From the NCBI GenBank assembly GCA_021527695.1, contig JAKFAO010000004.1, positions 248,001-312,000 of the forward strand: a stretch of DNA of 64,000 bases, given 5' to 3'. A model generated the notes under the pieces. The model was not told the origin of the DNA. It searched no databases and worked only from the letters and a program-made list of their open reading frames with translations. Each line of letters starts with the position of its first letter. The stretch's first letter is position 1. The stretch is from Naematelia aurantialba. Taxonomy: Eukaryota > Basidiomycota > Tremellomycetes > Tremellales > Naemateliaceae. Positions 10,178 to 20,911 of this stretch are shown piece after piece. The position numbers and the translations under genes were made by a program.

Positions 10178-12620
10178 CTACTTTTTTCTCCCGCCCTTCC
10201 TCTTGCGCGCCTTGCCGCCTTCCGCGCCAACCGGCTCATGCATCCAACTATCGTCCTCGTCCATCGCAGACGGCGACGCCGGCTCCGTTGGTGCACCAGT
10301 ACCAGTAGCAGTAGCAGTACCAGTACCAGTACCAGTACCAGTGGTAGTGGAAGTAGCAGCAGTGGCAGGGGTAGTGGCAGGGGCAGGGGTAGTGGCAGGG
10401 GACGCGTGTTTGTGCACTTGCGCCGCGCCGTGCTCTACGGTATCTAGTCTGGCAGCTTGGCGCGCGCGCTGGGCCGCTTCGGACGGCGCTTCGATGGTGT
10501 CGTCCCTGTCTTGCGCTGGGTCAGGCGTATCAGAGAATCCCCAGAGCAGGCCGAGTTCGCCCCGGCGCAGAGCGAGGAGGACTGGGCCGAGCGCTAGTGC
10601 CGTGAGCGACCTTACCCAGTTTAAGGAGGTTGCGCCACAGACAAAGCCAGAGCAGAGAAGAGCAAGAGCAAGATCAGAGCAAGAGCCAGAGCAGCGCAAG
10701 AGCACGAGCAGAGCCAGAGCAAGAGCAGAGCAAGAACAAGGACAAGAACAGAGCAGCGCAAGACCAGAGCACCAGAGCAAGCAAGAGCCAGAACCACTCA
10801 CTGCACGCCGGAGAGAGGTACAGCAGCGCGGGCTGCGCGTGCTTCGTGTAATGCATGACGGCCATCGTCGTCGCCAGGCCGACCACGTAGCTCGCCACCG
10901 CGACGACAAAGTAGCCCTTGGCGAACGGCGAGCGCGGTGTGATGTCGGCCGCTGGGTCGCGCAGCGCCGCGCGGTGCAGGTCGAACCGCAGACACAGGGC
11001 GACCACGAGGCCCGGCACCACAATGTCCCCGAGGCCGAGCATGGCAAAGTCGCTAGTGTGGGATTTCGGCGCGAGGATCTTGATCGGCGCGTCGATGCCT
11101 TTCGCGACTGTCACCATGACGGGCGTCGCGAACACCTACGCGGGTGAGCGAGATCCACGTGAGACGGCAAGGCCACGCCACCGGGCCACCCAACACGGCA
11201 TGGTAGGCTGATACCTAGGGAAAAGGAAGAGGAAGCGGAGAGCGACAGAGGCGAGGCGAGGCGAGGCGGGGAGGCGAGGCGAGGCAGGAAGGCGTGGCTC
11301 AGTGTGTAGGAAGGGGAAGGACGCGCACCCAGAAAATGTCGTACACGAGCAGAGCGCCCAGCAGCACAAACGCAGTGAGGAACGAGTCGAGCTTGAGAAT
11401 CGCCAGCGTCGTGGTCGACAGACACAGCGCGAGGAGGTTGGACAGCAGCCACGGCCGCCCGAGGGGGACGTACAGTGCGGGCAGGACGATCGAGAGCGGA
11501 AGCAGCACGAGCGAGGGGAGCGAGATGGGGAGGTGGAAGATTTCTGAAGGCGTCAGCGGTGCCGGGTAGATTATGTGGTTCACGACCCAAGTCGGAGTGG
11601 CACCGGTCGCGCGTAGCCGTATGTGTTGCGCAAGAGGCAGGAGAGAAGACAGAGGACAGAGGGAGCCAACTTCAGTAGGGTGATAGAGAGGCGAGAAGGG
11701 ACTAGACTCACGGCGGATGCCCGAAGATATCCGGATATGGTACGTCCGGGGATGCTGGCCCGCTATACGCAGGACGTAGGCGACAATCGAGCTGAACGTC
11801 TGCTCATCGCGCATCAGCCCACCCTCCCCTCGGCGCGAATTCTCAACTCTCTCGTCTTCGTTCATCCCCACCAGAAGCAGAACCGCTGCTCCCCTACCCC
11901 GCTTCTCAACTCTTTCGCCCTCGTTCATCCCCACCAGAAGCAGAACCGCTGCTCCCACCCCGCTCAGTCACAACTCACACTCTGCATAGCAAACATCCCA
12001 GCCCCTGAAACTAACTCGATAAGCCCTGACCAGCCAGTCCAAGATACACAATGCTAGAACTCACAGTACACGCCGAGGACGAGATTGATCCACGCTGCGC
12101 CGACGTACTTCAGCAGCGCCCACAGCGCTAGCAATGCGGCGCTGCCGAAGACGGGAAACGCAAGGCTGTCGGCCCACGAGAGCGACTCGTCAAAGTCCTC
12201 TTCGTCCGACGCGTCGTCTTCGTCACCGAGGAGGGATATGTCTTTCCTTTTCCGGCGGGCTAGGACTGCGGCGGGTGTCTGCGAATGGAGGTCAGCGTGG
12301 TTGACGACAGGATTGGTGCAGGCAATGGGTGGGCTTAGAGGAGACGGCAGAGAGAGGATAGGTCCGTGGGGGTGGGGGTGGGGTTAGTGGGGTTGGATTG
12401 GAGGTTCGCACAAGCGATAGTGAAAGAAGTAACGCAGACCGCTGTCTCTGGACAGACATCAAGACCTTCCAGGCGGGTATGGGAACGTCGGCAGAGACGG
12501 GAACACGTCGATAGTGCCGCATCACACAGAAGAATAGAAACCGACCTTGAGCGACTGGAACGAGCCAAGCACGATCGGGACAAGCGCCTGCGCCCCTAGC
12601 GAGAGGTAGGCCGCGTACAT
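10178..12620 (-). CDS. Signal peptide peptidase, intramembrane aspartyl protease
   Basis: Multi-exon minus-strand gene. Three active-site signatures of presenilin-type SPPs are present in order: LLVYDIFWV (first catalytic Asp) near 11350, LGLGDIVVPG (second catalytic Asp) near 11030, and QPALLYL (PAL motif) near 10820. Several hydrophobic helices surround them, and an acidic loop DEDDASDEEDFDESLSWADS lies early, near 12200. SPPs cut signal peptides and other type II segments within the ER membrane (family knowledge). The last exon encodes ATSLNWVRSLTALALGPVLL and a long soluble tail with a Thr/Gly/Ala repeat (from a gtacca repeat at about 10300-10345) and a basic end RKRKGGRKK. The start is uncertain: ATG at 12620 gives MYAAYLSLGAQALVPIVLGS, a good first helix; the frame stays open upstream without another ATG. 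Confidence 0.88.
11841..11966. repeat. 63-base tandem duplication in an SPP intron
   Basis: Two copies, 63 bases apart, starting at 11841 and 11904 (tctcaactct ... gaaccgctgctccc). They lie between the exon ending near 12062 and the exon near 11815, so I place them in an intron. Because 63 is a multiple of three, the reverse frame shows a false 21-residue protein repeat. Confidence 0.8.
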
Positions 12621-12679
12621 ATCCTCCGAGGGCACGGCGCCGTGGGTCTGCCGGTACGGTCCCGCCACGTACGAGCTCC

Positions 12680-12915
12680 AGTTGCTCGGATACGAGCTCA
12701 CTTCCTGTCTGTCCGACGGAGATCCAGTTGCTGATGCGGTCGGATACCGAGCTAGTTCCTGTTCGACAACAGCTCCTGCTCCTGTCTGTCCAATACGAGT
12801 TCGGTTCCTGCCCGATACGAGGGTCGTATCCGATACCGAGTCAGCTGCTGGTCGACACCGAGTCAGGTCCAGTCGATACCGAGGTCCAGTCGATACTGAG
12901 CTCCAGTGTCTTGCC
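12680..12915. repeat. Degenerate short repeat upstream of the SPP gene
   Basis: Repeated, diverged copies of a word close to cgataccgagtcag, spaced irregularly with tcctg/ctgtctgtcc words. It resembles, but does not match, the repeat at 25440-25550. Confidence 0.5.
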
Positions 12916-13472
12916 AGGAATATCCAGCAGTGAAGTCAAGAAACGCGCTGCACTTTTGCCACGCGACCGCATGACGTGGCAAAATCCGCCGGCTAACTAT
13001 CACGACTCGTTTCGGTTCGCCACTATGAACAACCTTGCTCCTCCTTCCTGGATTCCCGAGAAAATAGGGGAGCAAGGATCACATGAAAGCGTCTCGCGGA
13101 CGTGAGGCCACATGAGCGGAGAGCGCGTACCCATGCAACTCTGAAGCTTTCTTCACTTGCAGAAGTTGACATCAGCACAACAGCGTTCACCAGCTCCGAA
13201 AGCCCTCTCGACACTTTTGGCACGGCGCAGTAAAAGAACCCGCCATGACGCGGTGCGCCGCCATTCGAGGTCCAGCTGTTCCTGGATGTCGGTCGCCGAC
13301 TAAAGAGCCACCAACAAGGTTATAGGGCCGAAGCTGACGGGATGACACGCGGTGCTCAGGGCATAACGGCGCAGCCGAGGCGGTAGGCGGTGCGGGTGCT
13401 GCGCAGCATTCAGGTAGTCGTGGTGTTTACTCCGGGGGGGAATACAAACACGGGGTGACTCGCTCGTAATAA

Positions 13473-13542
13473 GCCTCCTCGTGGCCATTAGACTTTTATT
13501 AGTCCCCCCCGGCGTCGATCAATACTAATACCACGAGGAGGC
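13473..13542. repeat. Perfect 12-base inverted repeat with 46-base spacer
   Basis: gcctcctcgtgg at 13473-13484 is exactly complementary to ccacgaggaggc at 13531-13542. The loop between them is AT-richer than its surroundings. It could form a stem-loop or be the end of a degraded element; no ORF is associated. Confidence 0.8.
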
Positions 13543-14914
13543 GACCTGGGAATTTGCAAGCGAAGCAAGACAGGAACCAGGGCAGTGTGAATAGAACAAA
13601 CAGCACCCTTTGCTGTAAGCATTTGTGGGTGGCGGCCAGTCCACGCCGTCTCCACGCTGCTCAGGCCCTCCTCCCGGCCTCCCCCCCTCCTCTCACCCTC
13701 CCTTCCCTTCCCTCCTCCCGTCCTCCTCTCTTTGATCCCCCCACCCCTCCCCTATCAGGTCCCAACCACCCAAAACGAGGGGAGTAGCGCCGAAAGGACT
13801 GCAGTGCAACGACGCTACGTACTCCCCCAAACAGGCAGACCCCCAGCAACCCCCCCCCCCTTGCATTTTTCGCTGTTTGCTCGTCGCGCTCCCAGATTCC
13901 CCGTTGCCCCCAGAAAATCAAATCCAATCTGCACGTTCAGGCATTATTTTAAAGGATTTCAGCGTCCTCTGCGTCTTCTGCTGCCGTGGCAGATCTCGCC
14001 CCTGTAGCGCTGCTGCCCCCAGTCTCCCTCCCTAGCCCCCCCCCCTTCTGCTCTGACGCTCCACGTACAAAATCCTCCAAATCACCATTCCGTCGTCAGA
14101 CGCTCGTCGTTCACCACATGAAAAGTCGATTTCGCCAGGCGATCACCATCCATTCCTCCAATCTCGACACCGCCCCGCCACCGTCCTTTGGCCTCTGGCG
14201 CCGCTGCCACAACCCTCGACCGCGCTCGTCGGTTCCTTTGTCTCGCTGCCTCGGCGTCAGCAACAGCAACAGCAACAATCTCACCTCGATCACACCGAGC
14301 GGCCAACTGGCACTGCCACTGCTACTCTCACTACTCCCACTGGCAGCAGCGACAGCGACAGCCCCGGCAACTCCAAGAGGCACAAGCGCGACTCGCATCC
14401 ACACACCATCTCGTTCATCGAGCGCGACACCATCATTGACGGTCTGAGCTCGCGTCGGGCGTCCGCTACCCAGGCGCATCTCGACGGCACCATCACCACT
14501 ACCACCACCACCACCACCATCAGCACCCCAATCCAGCCAGCGATCTCGACCCTACTCCAGCCAGCGGTCGGCGACCAGGAGCCGTGGGGTTCGTACACCC
14601 GCCGACGCGTCTCGATCTCTGTCAAGTCGCCAGGTCCACATCCCCATCCGTCGCTTCTATCGCAGCGGCCGTCGTCCCCTCGGCTGCCTTTGTCGACGGC
14701 CTCGCCGTCCCACTCGCGCTCGCACTCGCTCTCGCGGTCCTACTCTTACCCCCAGTCGCAGTCGCAGTCGCAGTTGCAGTCGGCGGAGCAGGCTTGCGCG
14801 TACCCGTCGCACTATCACTCCCAGTCCCAGTCTCACGCCTACACCCACTCTTACTCTTACTCGCACTTGCCGTCGTCGCAGCACGCTCGCGGCCGCCGCG
14901 CCCGCACACGCACC

Positions 14915-17472
14915 ATGTCATTCTCCATCCGCACCAACCGCCACCACGAGACCCCCACCACCCGCTCGCGCAAAGTCGTCATCACCCTCCTCGTCCTGCT
15001 TTCGCTCTTCCTCCTGGGGACAGTGATCGTCCTCTCCAGCGTGTCGTACTACCTCGCCATCCCAAGCACCGCCTACCTCACGGAGGAAGAGGTGCCGTGG
15101 CGCACCACCGACGCGATCCAGCCGCTCAAGTATCGGCCTGACGAGACCAGCCAGCAGCACCGCCGGCAAAGCCGCAATCGCCGCCAGCGATCCCCATCCC
15201 TACCCCGCCGGGAGCGCCGTCAGGGACGTCAGCAACAGGAACGGGACGAATGGGACGACGCGGCCGGTGCAGTGTCGTCCAGTGAGGGAGGGGGCGAGCC
15301 AGGCGTCGAGGCGGGAATTCTCGGGGCAGACGAGATTGCCGACGTGTGGGAGCAGCTGGAGCCTGTTGGCGGCGCGCATGGGGATGCGGACATGGACGGG
15401 GACGCGGTGGATGTGGACGAGCTGAACGAGGTAGACGGCGTGGACATGGACGAAGTGAACAGCGAGAGTGCCGCAGGGCTGGGCGGTTCCTACGGGTCAA
15501 GCGGGTTTGAAGGCGACGAGTCGGACGCGTCAGCGCTATGGGACGTGGATGGGCGGGGGACGGGCGGGTATTGGATGCGCAAGGACTGGGACGGTAGGGT
15601 CGAGGGGACGGATAGCTGGGAGCGGCTGTTCAATGTGTCGACGAGGTGCGTTCCTGCTCGCATCGTATCCCTCCTGATCTCGTACCGTCACCGGCATCTG
15701 CCACCTGGTCTCGTACTGTCACACCCTCACCGTCACACCCTGCTGACCGCTCAGACCTGGCGAGAAGATCCCGCGCCTGATCCACCAAACGTGGAAAGAC
15801 TCGTCGCTGCCCCCCAAGTGGCGCAAAGCATGGAAAGAGTGCCGCGAAGGCATGGCAGACTACGACTACATGCTGTGGACCGACGACCTCTCGCGGTCGT
15901 TCATCGCGACCCACTATCCGGCCCACCTGCACATGTTTGACTCGTACAAGTACCCCATTCAGCGCGCGGACAGTATCCGGTATTTCGTCCTGCACCACTT
16001 CGGCGGGATATACATGGACCTCGATATTGGGTGCAGAAGGAGACTGGACTCGTTGTTGCAGGGCGATTGGGAGGTGATCCTGCCCCTGACCAAGCCGGTG
16101 CGTCCTGGCCCGATCCTCCGTGTCTCCCTGTCCCGTCCCATTTGTCCCTTGTGCTTTTACGCACCTGCAGCTTGTATCGCTTTACATCACTCCACTACAG
16201 TCTATCGTGCCGCAAACGCTAACCTCCCCAGGTCGGCGTCTCCAACGACCTCATCTTCTCGTCCAAAGGCAGCGCGTTCATGGACGACACGGTGCATGCC
16301 CTGGCCGCGTGGAACCACGAGTGGCTCACCAACTACCCCACAGTCATGTTCTCCACGGGGTGAGTCGCTGCTTCCTATTTAGTCCCCCCTTGTCTCGTAC
16401 TTCCTCTTATCCCAATTCCCTCAGCTCCCCCTTATCTCGTACTTCCTCTTATCCCCTACCTCCCCGGCAGTCACAGCGCTGACCTCGCAGGCCAATGTTC
16501 CTTTCTGGCCAGTACTCAATCTACACCTGGGCACACCCCATCACCCCAACCCACCCACGCGCCGAGGTGCGCATCCTGCCAAAGTCGCTGTATGGCAAGA
16601 ACATCGCGGCCGACCTCGTGCCACACTCGTTCTTCTCGCACTTCTACGGCTCGTCGTGGCACGCCGACGATGCGGGGTTCATCACGTTCCTCGGCTCGTG
16701 GGGCAAAGGCCTCATGTACGTGGGCGGCCTAGTGCTCGTGGGCGGCCTCATTCGGCTCCTGTATCTCAAGAGCACTGGGGCCTCGGCACAGCAGTACCAG
16801 CTACTCTCTATCCTGCCTACGTCGTCGTCGGACAATGGTCCATCCGGCGGCCTGCACGACTCGACTTCGTCAAATGGATCGCCGACGAGCTCGACAGCGC
16901 TGGAGGGGTTCGAGGCGCACCCGCTGCCGCACGATATCGACATCCCACGCGAGATTGCGTCTGTCTTCCGCAGAGCGGGCAACCTGATCCTCGCGGCCCC
17001 GGCAACGCTGATAGGCGACCGCGGGGACCGGGACAGGCGCGGCAGGCGCAAGACGGGGCTGCTGTACTTTGTCCCAGCCATGTTCCAGCCCGGGCCGCTG
17101 CCGAGCCGGCGCGGCCGCACAGCAAGCGAGGCCAGTCAACTTCCTCTACGACGGACGAGGCGGACGCCAGCGCCGCCGCCGTATGAGCGCGTGTCGAGCG
17201 ATACGCGGGTCCTCCCCCCGACGCTGCCCGCGCTTGCGCCTCCTGTGAAAGTCCAGCCATTGAGAACTGGACACGGGCATGGGCATGGAGGCACGCCTCC
17301 AGGACTGGAGCGGGACACGGACGGCGAGGGGGACGGGGAGGGCGAGGGCATGGAAGAGGTGGATGCGTTTTTGAAAGAGTCTTGGGCGGGGAGCAGCACG
17401 GAAGGCGAGGAGTACGATGCCGATGGAGAGAGGGAGCACAAGGGCTGGGGCGTGTGGAAGGAGCGGCAGTAG
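14915..17472 (+). CDS. GT32 mannosyltransferase, mannosyl-inositolphosphoceramide synthase catalytic subunit-like
   Basis: Four exons: 14915-15645, 15755-16097, 16232-16359 and 16491-17472. The catalytic domain reads KIPRLIHQTWKDSSLPPKW, YDYMLWTDD, YKYPIQRADSIRYFVLHHFG and then YMDLDIGC, which carries the DXD motif that binds metal and GDP-mannose. YPTVMFSTG and PMFLSGQYS follow, as in Sur1/Csh1. One membrane helix lies near the N-terminus (VVITLLVLLSLFLLGTVIVL) and one after the domain (MYVGGLVLVGGLIRLLYL), so it is probably a Golgi enzyme that mannosylates inositolphosphoceramide (family knowledge). A long Pro/Ser/acidic cytosolic tail follows. An acidic linker of about 150 residues before the catalytic domain is unusual. 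14915 is the first in-frame ATG, but the same frame is open back to 14056, so the protein may begin earlier on an unseen exon. Confidence 0.87.
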
Positions 17473-18128
17473 GCGGTGCTCGAGACGCAGGCGGGTCAGT
17501 TTGGTCGGAGCGCGAGCAACGGCGGTTCCGAGCAACGGCGGTTCCGAGTGGTTCTCGCATGGATGATTTCGCCGCTGTTTCCGCATCTGGGTTCGAGTCT
17601 GGCTTCGAGGTACATTTGAGTCTGGCTTCCAGTCTACCTCGGTGGACACGAGCGACGTGCCTCTTGGCGACTACCCGGTGGTCAGTGGCGAACGGGTCGC
17701 GGGTCACGGGGATGCCGCGGAGGACGGATGCAGCACGGACGAGAGGCAGGGTGGAGGAGAGGGGGTGGAGAGGTCTTGAGGGAAAAATGTGCAACCACAT
17801 ATTGTATACTAGTGTTCAGTGTTTGGTGCTGTGTTCATGTCGGGACACGACAGTCGTGCTCATGTTGGCAGGTCTACATGGCATTTCCTGCGTTGCTTGC
17901 TTAGCCGCTGCTGGTGCTCGCTGGGCGATGTTTTTCGGCAACCTCCACTTTTTCGGTCCAGGATTTTGACACTCGAGTTCAGTTTCTGCGTCTCTTTCTA
18001 ATGCATCGTAGTTGTCCTCGCACGTTGGCTGTATTAGTGTAGCTGTTACTTGAATCTGGCTGTCCTGCTGTAGCTGTCCCGCATCGTACTGCCCCTCTAT
18101 CTCACTGTAACTGCATTTTAGACACAGG
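17473..18128. other. Intergenic between the GT32 gene and ELP4
   Basis: 656 bases. The 3' region of the glycosyltransferase gene and the ELP4 promoter must lie here. No ORF or RNA gene supported. Confidence 0.5.
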
Positions 18129-20357
18129 ATGCCAGCTTTTACACGGCGGGTACCGGCGTCTCGGCGTCCCTCGACTGCCTCGACTTCGACATCTACACCA
18201 ACAATGCCGACATTTACACCACCAGCTACAACGGTCCCGGCGTCGACCTCCACATCACATCATCCGTCTGCAACATCCGCATCCGTATCCACTACAGCCT
18301 CATCCTCTCCCTCCGCCTCTCCGTCCCCCTCAGCGTCCAGGAGCGCATCAAAGAACACTCTCCCCGGATCAAAGAGCGCCCTCCCAACCGGCCTCCCAAC
18401 CGGCCTCCCATCACTAGACGACCTCCTCTCTCCCAGCGGTCTTCCGCGCGGGAGCGTCCTGCTCGTGCTCGCTCCAGACGGGGGCACCGCGTGGTCCCGC
18501 CTGGTCTGGCGGTACTTTATCGCTCGGGGCCTGGCTGATGGAGATACGTGTGTTGTCGCTGCAGAGGCCGAGGCGGGGAGGGACGCCGTTGCGGGATGTA
18601 TGTGGCTGGAAGAGGGGTATGCGCCGGCTCTACCTGAAGAGTCGTCTCTCAGCGGGGTTGTCGGGACCAGAGGGGCTGGAGCTGGAGGGAGCGAGAGCGA
18701 AGGTGAAGGAGCGGGGGTGGAGGCGGGGTTGGAGGACGCGGCGAATGGCAGGCTCGGAGCGAGGCGGATAGCGTGGAGGTACGATCATATGGAGACGTTC
18801 AAGACGAGCGTTGGTGGGTTACGTTGTCGGGGACAACGGACTGTCATTCATCCACCGTCTTCCATCTTCCATCTGCCATCTTCCACCTTCCATCTACCAT
18901 CTTCCGGCCAGTACCAGCCCGCCTCTCTTCTAAGCTCCCGCAATCAATACGCCTCTCCCCAACCCAGCTGATACATCCAGGCTCAAAAGGCAAAGGCCGC
19001 GACCTCTCGCTACTCCGCACAATTCCGCCAGACCTAGTCCGCACTTTCGAAGACGACAGCACGGTGACTTACCTCGACTCGTCGTGCCTGTCCACGCGGG
19101 AGATCCTGGCGCGAGTGTATCGCCAAGTTCGGGCAGACCGGACTGTTCGAGTTGGCGTCGCTGAGCTTGGGGGTTGGGGATGGGGGAATGGACAGATGTC
19201 GTCGACGGTGAGTTGGGTCGTGTTATGTCCGAGGTGCCTGGTGTTCCGAGTCTCTTAGAGACTCCGTCGCATCTGCCTCGGGATTCCTCCCGTCTCACAT
19301 CCGTCTTGTCGTCAGAGGCGACGGCGCTGATACAGCCGTAGGACGTCCTACGTTTTCTGCACTCGCTGCGCGGAATTCTGCGAGACACACGGGCCGGAGC
19401 GATCGTTACCCTCCCTTCGTCAGTACCGGCGTCATGGGGAGGCTCGCGCGAGGCGTGGATCGCCGCTTTGAGCTGGAGCGTGGACTCCTGTATAGAGCTG
19501 CAGGGTTTTGGGGGTAAGTGGTTCTCCTTCCACGCTCGACCCTGGGAGAGCGTGGTCCTCCATGGCTGTATCTCAAGAAGAGTCGGTCAAGACAGACTTT
19601 CATCACTCTACTCCGCACCGAGCTGCATCCAAGCATCCAGTAGCCGAGCAAGTGCCCGGAGCTCACGCATCGCTTCATTACAGACGACCCAACCCTCCCA
19701 CTGGCATTCCCGCACTCGCACGGTCTATTCACCCTCCACTCGTACCCTACAACTTCTGCACACTCCCTCCTCCCGCCAACGCTCAAACACTCGACCCTAC
19801 TCGGCGCCGGCGCAGGAGAGAATAACCTCGGGTTCAAGCTTAAGCGCAAACGGTTCGTGATTGAGACGGTGCATCTGGGCGTAGAAGGCGGTGTCGGCGA
19901 ACGACGGACAGCGCCCGCGGAGGACGTGGGGCGGATGGTAGGGAAGCTGGATAGCCGTCCTCCCTTGTCTGGAGAGACAGGAGTTGCCGCAACATCCACA
20001 ACGCCCGTAGCATCCGTAACGCCGGTGACATCTGGGACGCATGGAGTGGGAGAGGGCCAGGCGGGTACGATGGGAAATATGGGAGTAGTGGCTGCGGCAC
20101 AAGGGGTCGGCATGCCCCGCGGACCGAGGGAGGAGACGAGGCGCAAACCAAGGGCCAAAGTGCGGTTCGGTGGCGAAGAGGAGCTGGGGCCGGCGCCAGA
20201 GGTCGAGGTGGGAGTGGGTGTTGAAGCGGGTGTGACCGGAAAGCACGTCCACCATGGTCCCTCCCCGAGTCACCAGCACGAGCCGAATGGCAGAGACGGT
20301 GGCTCGCACCGAAAAGTTGGTATCAGGCATGATCGGCCGGATTTGTACGACTTTTGA
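18129..20357 (+). CDS. ELP4: Elongator complex subunit Elp4 (PAXNEB family)
   Basis: Several exons from ATG 18129 to stop 20357. After a Ser/Thr/Pro-rich N-terminus comes LPTGLPSLDDLLSPSGLPRG and GSVLLVLAPDGGTAW, the RecA-like fold start of Elp4, then RRIAWRYDHMETFKTSV. Later exons give DLVRTFEDDSTVTYLDSSCL, ILARVYRQVR, VLRFLHSLRGILRDTRAGAI and AWIAALSWSVDSCIELQGFG. The last exon gives LPLAFPHSHGLFTLHSYPTT and NNLGFKLKRKRFVIETVHL. Elp4 forms the Elp4-5-6 hexamer of Elongator, which modifies wobble uridines in tRNA (family knowledge). The intron after MSST runs to the acceptor before DVLRFLHS near 19342, because an in-frame stop excludes read-through. The C-terminal extension of about 110 Gly/Val/Pro-rich residues is not part of the fold. 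Confidence 0.9.
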
Positions 20358-20911
20358 TCATACTCTGCACGGCTTTTTGATCAGAAATCTACGCGGCCGT
20401 TTATCCTCCACCGCATGACATGCCACGCATGCCGGTCTGTGCATACTCTCCAATAGTGTATGCAAGTAGAGTAGCGGAGTAGGGGAGCAGTTTGCTGCTT
20501 GACTGGCGGCCCTGATTTTTTGCCACTTTCGGCTGCGACGTGCAAGAAGCCCGCCAAACGGCTTGCGCCGCATCGTCCCTATACTCTACTCGTTGTTGCT
20601 CTGTATAGTAGCTGCCCCTCGGCTGCACGTCTCAGCAATCGATGTATCGCAGAGCAATTCAGGAGGACGAAGCAGTCGCGAGGAAGAGAGAAAGCAAGAG
20701 AGAAAGAAAGAAAGAAATAATACCCGTGCGCCAGCGAAAATCAAAACGCGTCGCGTCTGCCATCTTTGACCGTCTGGACTTTCTTCAGGTCTGTCTGGCT
20801 GAAATAGGAGAGTGGCTGCTCCGACTCAACAAATACCAGTCGCAGCCCCGAACCCCTGTCTGCACGACGACACTACCGGACGCAGTCCCAGACCTCTATC
20901 CTACGACGACA
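20358..20911. promoter_or_regulatory. ELP4 3' region and CTF18 promoter
   Basis: No separate gene supported. A purine-rich tract of agaaag words lies near 20680-20720. An ATG at 20642 is in frame with CTF18 and would add 90 residues; I prefer 20912. Confidence 0.45.

Larger units (their letters stand above)
12621..14055. other. Gene-poor region between the SPP gene and the GT32 gene
   Basis: No supported gene. The first part (about 12680-12915) is a degenerate repeat with the words gatacgag, cgataccgag and gtcgacaccg. 13473-13542 holds a 12-base inverted repeat. 13660-13900 is pyrimidine-rich with C runs and looks like promoter or 5' leader sequence of the downstream gene. Confidence 0.5.

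Noticed and set aside
17580..17600. tRNA B-box-like gggttcgagtc
   Set aside because: No acceptor stem or A box at the right distance; a similar case at 38086 was also rejected. No tRNA found in the window.
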